Assembly: GCA_964518505.1 (NCBI GenBank)
Contig: CAZFGT010000049.1
Span: 1 to 16,085 of the forward strand
Origin: DASPUH01 sp964518505
Lineage (GTDB): Bacteria; Chloroflexota; Limnocylindria; Limnocylindrales; CSP1-4
Direction of reading: 5' to 3'
Length of the DNA: 16,085 nt
Both the position numbers and the translations under genes were made by a program. Below the pieces are notes generated by a model. The model was given only the letters and a program-made list of their open reading frames with translations. It made no database searches and was not told the DNA's origin. This document shows, in pieces, positions 7,600 through 14,270 of the stretch (within the stretch, counting starts at the first letter, position 1; each line of letters opens with the position of its first letter).

Positions 7600-8286
7600 G
7601 TGGAGATCAGCTGGTACGGTGGCGGCTGCGTGCGCCTGCGCGGCAAGGAAGGCACGATCGCGGCGGACGCGTACCGCAGCGTGGTCGGGCCGACCGGGCG
7701 CGGTCTCACCGCGGACATCGTCACCTTCAGCCACGCCGATCCCCACCCCGAGGTCAGCCGCGGCAAGCGTGGGGGCCACGCGGCGCCCGATGGCCGGGTC
7801 GTCCGTCCCACCAGCCTGGAGCCCGCCTTCCAGCTCGATGGGCCGGGCGAGTACGAGATCCGCCACGTCCTGATCAGCGGTGTACGCACCTTCCGCGACG
7901 ACCAGAAGGGCGCCGTCGACGGCCCCAACGTGGCCTTCGTCTACGAGCTCGACGGGCTCCACGCGGTGCACCTGGGGGATATCGGCCATCCCCTGACCGA
8001 GGCCATGATCGGGGAGATCGGCGCGGTCGACGTGGTCTGCATCCCCATCGGTGGCCGCCTGACCGCGGGGCGCGCCTCCGAGCTGGTCGCCCAGCTGGAT
8101 GCCAACCTCGTCGTGCCGCTGGCAGTCGCCGAGGACGAAGCGGAGGGCCAGCTGCAGATCGCCCGGTTCCTGCACGAGATGGGCGTCGGGCAAGCGCCCG
8201 CGACCCAGGCGCGCCTCGTGGTGACGGTCTCGTCGGTGCCCCAGGAGCTGACGCTCATCATGCTGGAGCAGCGCGGCCGCGGCTGA
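7600..8286 (+). CDS. UlaG-like MBL-fold protein with degenerate metal site
   Basis: 228 residues from the GTG at 7600, chosen because the family starts with the EISWYGGGCVRLRG strand and a -10-like box lies just upstream. The fold matches the COG2220 (UlaG-like) metallo-beta-lactamase family: GPGEYEIRHVLISGVRTF, HLGDIGHPL (H124, D127) and a VVCIPIGG strand. The usual HxHxDH motif is replaced by SHADPHPE (H45, D47, H49 only, wrongly spaced). The usual final PMHY histidine is replaced by PLAV (A175). The protein may bind one metal, bind differently, or be non-catalytic. It stands alone on its transcript and converges on hutI with an 18-bp spacer. Substrate unknown. Confidence 0.75.
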   Translation: MEISWYGGGCVRLRGKEGTIAADAYRSVVGPTGRGLTADIVTFSHADPHPEVSRGKRGGHAAPDGRVVRPTSLEPAFQLDGPGEYEIRHVLISGVRTFRDDQKGAVDGPNVAFVYELDGLHAVHLGDIGHPLTEAMIGEIGAVDVVCIPIGGRLTAGRASELVAQLDANLVVPLAVAEDEAEGQLQIARFLHEMGVGQAPATQARLVVTVSSVPQELTLIMLEQRGRG

Positions 8287-8304
8287 CCCTGCCGTCCGTC
8301 GAGC

Positions 8305-9648
8305 CTAGCTTCGGGCGAGCACCACCTGGCCGTGCTTGACGACGGCCCGCACCAGGTCGGCGCCCAGCCAGTACGGGATCAGCTCATGGCCGGACACGTC
8401 CCACACCACGAGGTCGGCCTGCTTGCCCACCTCGAGTGAGCCGTGGGTCTCGGCGAGGTGGAGCGCCTGGGCCGCATTGATCGTCACGGCGGCCAGGGCC
8501 TCGGTCGGCGTCAGCCCCAGGCGCAGCACCGCCAGGGACAGGACGAGCGGCAGGTTCGGTGTGGGTGACGTGCCCGGGTTGAAGTCGGTGCCAAGGGCGA
8601 CCGGGATGCCCCGCTCGATGAACGTCCTGGCCGGGGCGCCGTGGTCCGTCATCAGGAAGAGGCTCGTGGCGGGCAGCACCGTGGCCACCACCGGCGCGTC
8701 CCCGGCTGCCGCCTGGGCCAGCGCCGCGACCCCTTCCCGTGACGGCGCGCCAAGGTGGTCGGCCGAGGCGGCGCCCAGCTCGGCGGCCAACTCGGCCCCG
8801 CCCGACGGCTCCAGCTCGTCGGCGTGCAGGCGCGGCTCCATGCCCAACCGCCGGGCCTCCACGAGCAGCCGCCGCGACTGGTCCGCGGTGAAGACGCCGG
8901 CCTCGCAGAAGACGTCGCAGAAGCGGGCCCTGCCCTGGGCGGCGACCGCGGGCAGCTGATCCCGCAGCACGGACCGTAGGTAGGCCTCGGTCGGCTCAGG
9001 CCGGTCGCGGAACTCGGCCGGCACGGCGTGCGCGCCAAGGAAGGTCGGCACGACCTCCACCGGCCCCTCGGCGCCGAGCCGCGCGGCCAGCTCCAGAAGG
9101 CGCAGCTCGGTGGGGCGGTCAAGGCCGTAGCCCGATTTGGCCTCGATCGTGGTGACGCCGTGGGCCAGCATCTGGTCCACCCAGTGTCGCCCGTGATCCG
9201 CCAGCTCCTCCTCGGATGCCTCGCGCGTGCGGGCCACGGTGGCCAGGATGCCGCCGCCCGCGGTGAGCACCTCCAGGTAGCCGGCGCCACGCTGGCGCAG
9301 CCGCAGCTCTGCCTCGCGGGTGCCGGCGAAGAGCAGGTGCGTGTGCGGATCGATGAGGCCGGGCGTGACCGTGCCGCCCCGGGCGTCGAGGGTGGTGAAC
9401 CGCCGCTCGTCGGTCAGGCCCTCCGCCGCCAGCCGTCGCTGCACGTCATCGTGGGTCCCGACGGCGACGATGCGTCCGTCGAAGACGGCGACCTCCGGCC
9501 GGCCGCCGGTCAGCGCGGCGGCCTCGTCCTGGGCCGCGCCGCGGCGAACACCACCGGCGAAGGTCGTGATCTCGGCCGCGCCCGTGATGAGCAGGCCCGG
9601 ACGGGTGCTGCTGCGCGCGCGTCCGCCGGCCAGGACGCGGAGGGTCAC
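8305..9648 (-). CDS. hutI: Imidazolonepropionase
   Basis: 447 residues, amidohydrolase superfamily. It hydrolyses 4-imidazolone-5-propanoate to N-formimino-L-glutamate, the third step of histidine degradation. Visible metal and active-site elements are PGLIDPHTHLLFAG (H102, H104), GAH (H207), LHADELE (H275, E278), ADHLG (H298) and GTDFNPGTSPT (D355), followed by the NLPLVLSLAVLRLGLTPTEAL helix conserved in HutI. The start GTG at 9648 forms a GTGA overlap with the ftcD stop, so the two are translationally coupled. The protein is somewhat longer at its N-terminus than typical (about 405-420), with an Ala/Arg-rich first 15 residues, so an internal start is possible. The last gene of its operon, ending 18 bp from a convergent gene. 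Confidence 0.93.
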   Translation of the reverse strand: MTLRVLAGGRARSSTRPGLLITGAAEITTFAGGVRRGAAQDEAAALTGGRPEVAVFDGRIVAVGTHDDVQRRLAAEGLTDERRFTTLDARGGTVTPGLIDPHTHLLFAGTREAELRLRQRGAGYLEVLTAGGGILATVARTREASEEELADHGRHWVDQMLAHGVTTIEAKSGYGLDRPTELRLLELAARLGAEGPVEVVPTFLGAHAVPAEFRDRPEPTEAYLRSVLRDQLPAVAAQGRARFCDVFCEAGVFTADQSRRLLVEARRLGMEPRLHADELEPSGGAELAAELGAASADHLGAPSREGVAALAQAAAGDAPVVATVLPATSLFLMTDHGAPARTFIERGIPVALGTDFNPGTSPTPNLPLVLSLAVLRLGLTPTEALAAVTINAAQALHLAETHGSLEVGKQADLVVWDVSGHELIPYWLGADLVRAVVKHGQVVLARS

Positions 9649-10616
9649 GCGGTGGGTCCGCCCATCGCCGCCGCGAGCCGCAACTCGAGGGCCATGTCGG
9701 GGCGGAAGTCGCGGATGCGCAGCCACTCGGCGGCTGCCCGCAGGCGCGCCTCCACGGGATGGTCGGCCGGCACCTCGATGTGATCCGCCACGTCGCGCAG
9801 CGCCGCCAGGGGCGCCAGGCCGATGAGCTCGGACTCGCGCAGCTCCACGCCCTCGTCGGCGGCCAGGGCCCGGACCGTCTCCCACACCAGCCACAGCGAG
9901 GTCACGCTGAAGTCCAGCAGGTTCATCGAGACCTGGGCGCAGCCCAGCTCCTCCAGCGGCAGCCCCAGGGCCTGCACGCGCGGCAGGCCGCCCGAGCTTT
10001 CGCGGACCCGCCGCGCGATGCGCTTGGCGAGGTCCACGTCCGGCGAGGCGAGGTTGATGTTGTAGGCGATAAGGAACGGCCGCGCCCCCACGGCGACGGC
10101 GCCGGCGGTGGGGTGCACGCGAGGCGGGCCGAAGTCGGGCTCGCGCCCATGCTGGCCGATGGTCTCGCGCAGGCCCTCGAACTGCGGCCGGCGCAGGTCG
10201 GCCAGCACGACCCGATCCGGTCGGGTGGCCGCCCGGGCGTAGAGGTAGACGGGGAGCTCGAAGCGCTCCGCGATGCGGGCGCCGAACGCGCGCGCCAGCT
10301 CGATGCACTCCTCGATCGTGCTGTCGCCGAGGGGCACGAACGGCACCACGTCCACGGCCCCGATGCGGGGGTGCTGGCCCTCGTGGACCGTCAAGTCGAT
10401 GCGCCGCAGGGCCACGGCCACGGCGGCCTCCATGGCCGCCACGACCGGCTCCGGCGGTCCGGCGAACGTCAGCACGGAACGGTTGTGGTCAGCGTCGGAG
10501 GTGCGATCGAGGAGATAGACGTCCGGCGTCGACGCCACGGCTGCGGCCAACTGGTCGACCACCTCGATTCGGCGGCCCTCGCTGAAGTTGGGCACGCACT
10601 CGACCAGTCGGGCCAC
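9645..10616 (-). CDS. ftcD: Glutamate formimidoyltransferase (monofunctional FtcD)
   Basis: 323 residues. It transfers the formimino group of N-formimino-L-glutamate to tetrahydrofolate, giving glutamate and 5-formimino-THF, the last step of the folate-dependent histidine pathway. ECVPNFSEGR (N10-R15) begins the N-terminal subdomain. HEGQHPRIGAVDVVPFVP carries H82, the position of the catalytic histidine in the mammalian enzyme. PRVHPTAGAVAVGARPFLIAYN opens the second subdomain, and the substrate-binding segments VQALGLPLEE and QVSMNLLDF follow. There is no cyclodeaminase domain, unlike animal FTCD; that activity would have to come from elsewhere. The GTG start at 10616 has a strong GGGAGG (10627-10622) upstream. 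It overlaps hutI by 4 nt and follows ferritin by 36 nt. Confidence 0.93.
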   Translation of the reverse strand: MARLVECVPNFSEGRRIEVVDQLAAAVASTPDVYLLDRTSDADHNRSVLTFAGPPEPVVAAMEAAVAVALRRIDLTVHEGQHPRIGAVDVVPFVPLGDSTIEECIELARAFGARIAERFELPVYLYARAATRPDRVVLADLRRPQFEGLRETIGQHGREPDFGPPRVHPTAGAVAVGARPFLIAYNINLASPDVDLAKRIARRVRESSGGLPRVQALGLPLEELGCAQVSMNLLDFSVTSLWLVWETVRALAADEGVELRESELIGLAPLAALRDVADHIEVPADHPVEARLRAAAEWLRIRDFRPDMALELRLAAAMGGPTA

Positions 10617-10652
10617 GGGTCCTCCCTGCGTCTGTGCCTCGGCGGCCTGGCG

Positions 10653-11129
10653 CTAGCTGAGCTTCTCCAGGAGCGACTCCGCCTGGAAGAGGTTGACGCC
10701 ACTGGCGAGGAGGTCGACCAGGCCGCGCATCGTGCGCTCCTCTTCCACCTGCTCGTCGATGAACCACTGCAGGAACTGCAGGCTGCGGTGGTCGCCGGCC
10801 TTCGTGGCGGCCGCGGCGAGGGTGTCGAACAGGAACGTGACACGGACCTCGCTGGCGAGCGCCGCCTGCACGGCCTCGCTGGCCGATCCGTACGCGGTCA
10901 CCGCGGAGCGCACCGCCGGGAGGTCGAAAGGCACCTCGTTGTCGATGAGGAACGAGGTGATCCGTCTCGCGTGACCGGCTTCCTCGATGGCCTGGTCACG
11001 GAAGAGCTTGGCCCAGCCGTTGAGGCTCTGGCGCTCGAAGCTGAGGGCGATGCCCATGTACATCTGGTGGGCCCCCAGCTCGTGGCCGATCTGGGCCACC
11101 AGCAGCGCACGGACCGGTTCGCTGATCAT
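10653..11129 (-). CDS. ftnA: Ferritin (FtnA type)
   Basis: 158 residues, a four-helix ferritin subunit; 24 subunits would form an iron-storage shell that oxidises Fe(II) and stores it as a ferric mineral. The ferroxidase ligands fall on the same residue numbers as in E. coli FtnA: E17, Y24, E50, H53, E94 and Q127 for sites A and B, and E49, E126 and E130 for site C. This argues for a catalytically complete non-haem ferritin; there is no methionine at the bacterioferritin haem position that I can identify. ATG at 11129 has GGGAGG with 6-nt spacing. It lies 76 nt after the ZIP gene and 36 nt before ftcD on the same strand, so it is probably co-transcribed with one or both. A weak -10-like TATCGT at 11167-11162 could give it its own promoter. 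Confidence 0.93.
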   Translation of the reverse strand: MISEPVRALLVAQIGHELGAHQMYMGIALSFERQSLNGWAKLFRDQAIEEAGHARRITSFLIDNEVPFDLPAVRSAVTAYGSASEAVQAALASEVRVTFLFDTLAAAATKAGDHRSLQFLQWFIDEQVEEERTMRGLVDLLASGVNLFQAESLLEKLS

Positions 11130-11161
11130 CCAACGCCTCCCTGTGGATCGCCTGGCCGACG

Positions 11162-11167
11162 ACGATA
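11162..11167 (-). promoter_or_regulatory. Possible -10 box (TATCGT) upstream of ferritin
   Basis: On the minus strand TATCGT lies about 32 nt before the ferritin ATG; no recognisable -35 is found 16-18 nt upstream. It could allow iron-responsive expression of ferritin separate from ZIP. Confidence 0.25.
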
Positions 11168-11183
11168 GACCAGTCGGCGTGCC

Positions 11184-11197
11184 CGCGGGGTCCCGCG
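11184..11197 (-). terminator. Small GC hairpin just after the ZIP gene
   Basis: CGCGGG and CCCGCG flank only 2 bases, leaving a 5-bp stem with a 4-nt loop in practice, 8 nt past the ZIP stop. No U tract follows. It may attenuate rather than stop readthrough into ferritin. Confidence 0.25.
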
Positions 11198-11205
11198 AGG
11201 CCGGA

Positions 11206-11982
11206 TCAGGCTCCGGCGAGCGTCAGCACGATGTCGGTCGCAAGGGCCACGATGAGGCCCGCCACGAGGGCCCCGTTGGCGGCCATGGGGTCCGCGAAAC
11301 GCCGCGCGACGCTCACCATCTCGTTGAAGACATGGATCAGGGCACCAGCCGCCACCCCCAGGAAGATGATGCTGATGAGCGGCGACACGAACGTATAGCC
11401 GACCACGCCGCCCAGGAAGGTCGGCCCACCGCCGACGATCCCGGCGAGGGCCAGGAACGACCATGTCGGCTGGGGGCCCGAGGCCAGCGGCGCGGCGATG
11501 CCGAAGCCCTCCGTCGCGTTGTGCAGGGCGAAGCCGATGACGAGCAGCAGCGCCAGCTGGGTCGCCCCCGTGGCGGCCGACTGGCCGATAGCCAGGCCCT
11601 CTGAGAAGTTGTGGAGGCCCAGGCCGACCGCCGTACCGAGAGCGATCTGGCGGAGGTCCATCTCGCTCCGAGCGCCGCGCATCCGGCGGGTCACCCAGAC
11701 GATCGAGAGGAGGCCCCCGGCCAGGCTGACCGCGAGCGCCACGGCGTCGGCGACGGCATCCCCCACCGGCCCGGTGCCCGCCTGGGCGTCGTCCAGGGCC
11801 GTCTGGAGCGGCTCCACGGCGTGGCTCAGGATGTCCCAGATGAGGAACAGCACGACCCCCGCCGCGGCGGCCGTCAGGATCACCTGCACGCGCGTGGATA
11901 CACGCAACCGCCCCACCGGCAGGCCCAGGAAGATCGTGGCGCCGGCGAACGCGGCGAGAAGCACGGTCTGGGCGAACGACAC
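11206..11982 (-). CDS. ZIP-family divalent metal transporter
   Basis: 258 residues, about eight membrane helices. The ZIP signature is present twice in the metal-pathway helices: HNFSEG in GLGLHNFSEGLAIG (H124-E128) and HNATEG in GFALHNATEGFGIA (H154-E158). These supply the binuclear transport site. The family moves Zn, Fe, Mn or similar ions into the cytosol; specificity cannot be read here. A charged cytosolic loop lies near residues 99-110 (RRMRGARSEMD) and an acidic linker with DDAQAG near 64-69. Some prokaryotic relatives of this layout (GufA-like) have unsettled transport direction. The GTG at 11982 is preceded by GAGGAGGG with 6-nt spacing. It is divergent from the DtxR-family regulator across a 223-bp spacer with promoter and palindrome, and is the first gene of a possible ZIP-ferritin-ftcD-hutI unit. 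Confidence 0.88.
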   Translation of the reverse strand: MSFAQTVLLAAFAGATIFLGLPVGRLRVSTRVQVILTAAAAGVVLFLIWDILSHAVEPLQTALDDAQAGTGPVGDAVADAVALAVSLAGGLLSIVWVTRRMRGARSEMDLRQIALGTAVGLGLHNFSEGLAIGQSAATGATQLALLLVIGFALHNATEGFGIAAPLASGPQPTWSFLALAGIVGGGPTFLGGVVGYTFVSPLISIIFLGVAAGALIHVFNEMVSVARRFADPMAANGALVAGLIVALATDIVLTLAGA

Positions 11983-12027
11983 GCGGAGCCCTCCTCAAGG
12001 ACGCGACGAAGCTGGGCCGGGTCAAGA

Positions 12028-12083
12028 GGCCCGTGCTGCGGGCCGGGGGCGCTGGCCAATCCCGATGACGGGGGTCGGGATTG
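12028..12083 (-). promoter_or_regulatory. Structured 5' leader of the ZIP transcript
   Basis: The predicted ZIP transcript start (about 12085) leaves about 100 nt untranslated. It can form two perfect hairpins: CAATCCCGA/TCGGGATTG (9 bp, 12083-12057, 9-nt loop) at its extreme 5' end, and GGCCCG/CGGGCC (6 bp, 12044-12028, 5-nt loop). I see no consensus of the Mn (yybP-ykoY) or NiCo riboswitch. Confidence 0.35.
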
Positions 12084-12091
12084 CGTCGCGG

Positions 12092-12120
12092 ATGCTAGCC
12101 CGAGGCATCCAACGTGTCAA
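12092..12120 (-). promoter_or_regulatory. Sigma-70 type promoter of the ZIP gene (TTGACA-17-TAGCAT)
   Basis: Minus strand: a perfect -35 TTGACA at 12120-12115, a 17-nt spacer, and -10 TAGCAT at 12097-12092. It is the best-matching promoter in the window. Expected transcript start is near 12085. The palindrome at 12135-12158 lies 14 bp upstream of the -35. Confidence 0.7.
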
Positions 12121-12134
12121 GCACTCCTGATGCG

Positions 12135-12158
12135 ACGTTTCAAGGGCCCTTGATACGT
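12135..12158. promoter_or_regulatory. 24-bp near-perfect palindrome, candidate operator of the DtxR-family regulator
   Basis: Left half ACGTTTCAAGGG and right half CCCTTGATACGT are reverse complements except at one pair; the central 14 bases TCAAGGGCCCTTGA are a perfect palindrome. It has no loop, so it suits a dimeric DNA-binding protein rather than an RNA hairpin. It lies between the ZIP promoter and the regulator's own -10, a standard place for a shared operator. The half-site core TCAAG recurs at 11995, 12022 and 12117. Confidence 0.6.
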
Positions 12159-12192
12159 GCGCTTGCGCCCCTGGCGGCCGTGGGGCGACGGG

Positions 12193-12198
12193 TACCAT
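12193..12198 (+). promoter_or_regulatory. -10 box (TACCAT) of a leaderless promoter for the regulator
   Basis: TACCAT is followed by 7 nt (GAGGCTC) and ATG at 12206. An alternative in-frame ATG at 12197 lies inside the box, so 12206 is the more likely start. Same geometry as at 2948 and 5707. Confidence 0.5.
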
Positions 12199-12205
12199 GA
12201 GGCTC

Positions 12206-12961
12206 ATGGCTCGACGCGAGACGCAGGCGGAGGAGACGCCGCTCTCCGAGGCGGCCCAGCACTACCTCCTCGCCGTGCGGGCCATGACCGACGGGGACAC
12301 GACGACGCAGGCATCGGTCCTGGCGCGCAGCCTCCACGTCTCGCCCCAGGCCGCCTCGGAGATGCTCGCCCGCCTGACGGCGGAGGGCCTGGTACAGGTT
12401 GCGGACGGGCGCGAGTTGTCGCTCACGCCGGCCGGCCGCGAGGCCGCGGACACGATCTTCCGCCGCCACTCGCTGCTGGAATGGCTGCTCACGGCGGTCA
12501 TCGGGCTGGGCTGGGCCGAGTCGGATGAGGAGGCCGGCCGCCTCCAGGGATCGGTCTCGCCGCGGGTCGAGACGGCCATCGCGGAACTCGTCGGCTATCC
12601 CTCGACGTGCCCCCATGGCAACCCCATCGACGCCGCGGCTGCCCTCGCGCGCCCACGCGGGACGCCGCTCAACCAGGTCGAGGCCGGCGCGACCGTCACC
12701 ATCTATCGCATCACCGAACAGGCAGAGGAGGACGCCGAGCTGCTCATGTACCTGGAGCAGCAGGGCCTCGTGCCCGGCGCCCACGCCACGGTCCAGGAGG
12801 TCTCCGCGGGACGGGACTCGATCACCCTCGACGGGCCGCACGGCCGCTCCTCCATGGGCCTCCGCCCGGCCGGGCTCATCCGCGTCCTGCCGGGGCGCGC
12901 CGACCCGACGCTCTTCCACCACGTCCCGGACATCGTGTCGGCCGGGCGACGCGGGGGATGA
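12206..12961 (+). CDS. DtxR/MntR-family metal-dependent transcriptional regulator with altered metal site
   Basis: 251 residues. A winged helix-turn-helix spans about residues 12-85 (TTQASVLARSLHVSPQAASE and the DGRELSLTPAGRE wing). The dimerisation/metal domain spans about 86-150, ending in STCPHGNPI typical of the family. A FeoA-like SH3 domain spans about 153-229. Such proteins repress or activate metal uptake genes when loaded with Fe or Mn. By alignment from memory with DtxR, ancillary-site H79/E83 correspond to H88/E92, but primary-site C102, E105 and H106 correspond to G111, Q114 and G115. H19 sits at the DtxR M10/MntR D8 position. The metal response may therefore be altered. The start at 12206 follows a -10 box by 7 nt. 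The stop overlaps the next gene's ATG (ATGA). Probable target: the divergent ZIP operon and itself. Confidence 0.87.
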   Translation: MARRETQAEETPLSEAAQHYLLAVRAMTDGDTTTQASVLARSLHVSPQAASEMLARLTAEGLVQVADGRELSLTPAGREAADTIFRRHSLLEWLLTAVIGLGWAESDEEAGRLQGSVSPRVETAIAELVGYPSTCPHGNPIDAAAALARPRGTPLNQVEAGATVTIYRITEQAEEDAELLMYLEQQGLVPGAHATVQEVSAGRDSITLDGPHGRSSMGLRPAGLIRVLPGRADPTLFHHVPDIVSAGRRGG

Positions 12962-13752
12962 ACGCTGCCGCGGCCGATCGGGCCGGGCTGGTCGCCCTCG
13001 CCGAGCGGCTGCGGGCCCTCCATGTGCCGGGTCGGCCGCTGATCCTGCCCAACGCCTGGGACGTCCCGAGCGCCCGTGCCGTCGAGGCGGCCGGGTTCGC
13101 GGCCATCGCCACCTCGAGCGCGGCGGTCGCCGAGGCACTTGGCTTCGAGGACGGCGAACAGGCCCCGCCCGACGCGATGTTCGCCGCCGCCGGGCGGATC
13201 GCTGCGGCGGTGGAGGGCCCGGTGACCATGGACGCGGAGGCGGGGTACGGGTTGGACCCCGGCGAGTTCGTCGCCTGCGTCATCGACGCCGGGGTGGTCG
13301 GCTGCAACCTCGAGGACACCGATCACCGCGCCGGCGGCGTGCGGGACGCAGAGGCCCAGGCGCAGTGGCTGGCTGAGGTGCGCGCCGCCGCTACGGCGGC
13401 CGGCGTGCCCCTGGTGATCAATGGCCGCATCGATGTCCACATCCGCTGGGTCGGACCGGCCGAGGCGCGGACCGACGAGGCGATCCGTCGCGGCAACCTG
13501 TACCTGGAGGCCGGCGCCGACTGCGTCTATCCCATCTGGGTGGCCGACGAGCCCACCATCGAGGCCCTGGTGGCGGGCATCCGCGGGCCGGTGAACATCT
13601 ACGCCCGACCCGAGGCGCCATCACCGGCTCGGCTGGCCGAGCTTGGCGTGGCCCGCGTCTCGTTCGGGCCATGGATCCATCGGCTGGCGATGCGGGAGGT
13701 GGCCCGTATCGCGACGGCCATCGCCGGCGGCGAGGACGTGCTGACGGGATGA
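12958..13752 (+). CDS. PEP mutase / isocitrate lyase superfamily protein
   Basis: 264 residues, a TIM-barrel enzyme of the PEPM/ICL superfamily. It shows PNAWDVPSARAVEAAGF near 31-47, ATSSAAVAEALGFEDGE near 51-67, the Mg-binding VTMDAEAGYG (D92, E94), NLEDTDH (E119), NGRIDVH (R157) and a YPIW strand at 191-194. The KKCGH catalytic cysteine loop of isocitrate and methylisocitrate lyases is absent, so C-C lyase action on isocitrate is unlikely. Relatives include PEP mutase, phosphonopyruvate hydrolase, oxaloacetate decarboxylase and many uncharacterised proteins. The substrate cannot be called. The ATG at 12958 overlaps the regulator stop and its own stop overlaps the next ATG, so it is co-translated in a three-gene operon with a metal-type regulator. 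Its barrel needs a divalent metal (Mg or Mn). Confidence 0.85.
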   Translation: MNAAAADRAGLVALAERLRALHVPGRPLILPNAWDVPSARAVEAAGFAAIATSSAAVAEALGFEDGEQAPPDAMFAAAGRIAAAVEGPVTMDAEAGYGLDPGEFVACVIDAGVVGCNLEDTDHRAGGVRDAEAQAQWLAEVRAAATAAGVPLVINGRIDVHIRWVGPAEARTDEAIRRGNLYLEAGADCVYPIWVADEPTIEALVAGIRGPVNIYARPEAPSPARLAELGVARVSFGPWIHRLAMREVARIATAIAGGEDVLTG

Positions 13753-14270
13753 GCGGCCCGCCCGCCCCCGAGCGCCCGCCCCAGTCGTACAGCGAGCGCT
13801 ACGCCGGGACCGCGTGGGGACGGCCGATCGAGCCGCCCCAACCAGAGAAGGTCGCGGAACCACCGCCCCGCGGGTTCAGCTGCCTGCGCGTCCTGGTCAT
13901 GATGGTGGGCATCTTCTGGCTGCTGCCGGCGGTCGTCTCCATCGTCAGCGACATCGCCATCGGCAGCTCCGGTGAGATCGAGGGCGTCATCCTGGACGAC
14001 ACCCTCCGCACGTTGCTGCTCATCGGCGTCATCAGCAACCTGTTCTGGGCGGCGTTCGGGCTGAAGCTCATCATCGCGCCGGGCCGCCGAACCTTGGGCT
14101 GCTCGGCCGTGCTCGGCCTCGTCAATGCGTTGCTCTTCGGCGCGGCATTGGGGCTGCTGATCCAGTCCGGCCAGGGCACGGTGCTGCTGGATGCGATCCT
14201 GGCGGTGCCGCTCGTCATCTTCGTGCTGGTGATGATGATCTCCCTGCTGGGCAGGGATGCCTGGGACTGA
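13749..14270 (+). CDS. Four-helix membrane protein of unknown function
   Basis: 173 residues from ATG 13749, which overlaps the stop of the PEP mutase-like gene (ATGA). A Pro-rich, probably cytosolic tail (residues 1-41, PPAPERPPQSYSERYAG and later QPEKVAEPPPR) precedes four predicted membrane helices at about 46-70, 86-110, 118-138 and 146-167. It has no recognised motif or metal-ligand pattern in the helices, so it does not look like a transporter of a known family. Overlap on both sides of the upstream gene makes the trio one transcription unit. Downstream is a 228-bp gene-free stretch, then convergent hutU. Confidence 0.7.
   Translation: MSGPPAPERPPQSYSERYAGTAWGRPIEPPQPEKVAEPPPRGFSCLRVLVMMVGIFWLLPAVVSIVSDIAIGSSGEIEGVILDDTLRTLLLIGVISNLFWAAFGLKLIIAPGRRTLGCSAVLGLVNALLFGAALGLLIQSGQGTVLLDAILAVPLVIFVLVMMISLLGRDAWD

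Noticed and set aside
10153..10167. Fifteen-base match (CTGGCCGATGGTCTC) to the argS start module inside ftcD
   Set aside because: No -10 box precedes it and it encodes conserved ftcD residues on the other strand; taken as coincidence.
9649..10308. Upstream extension of the hutI frame across ftcD
   Set aside because: The extension is antisense-like, Arg/Gly/Ala-rich sequence in another frame of ftcD; the GTG at 9648 overlapping the ftcD stop is the sensible start.
12399..13376. Arg/Ser-rich 325-residue frame overlapping the regulator and PEP mutase-like genes
   Set aside because: A shadow frame of GC-rich codons; both real genes have family motifs in other frames.
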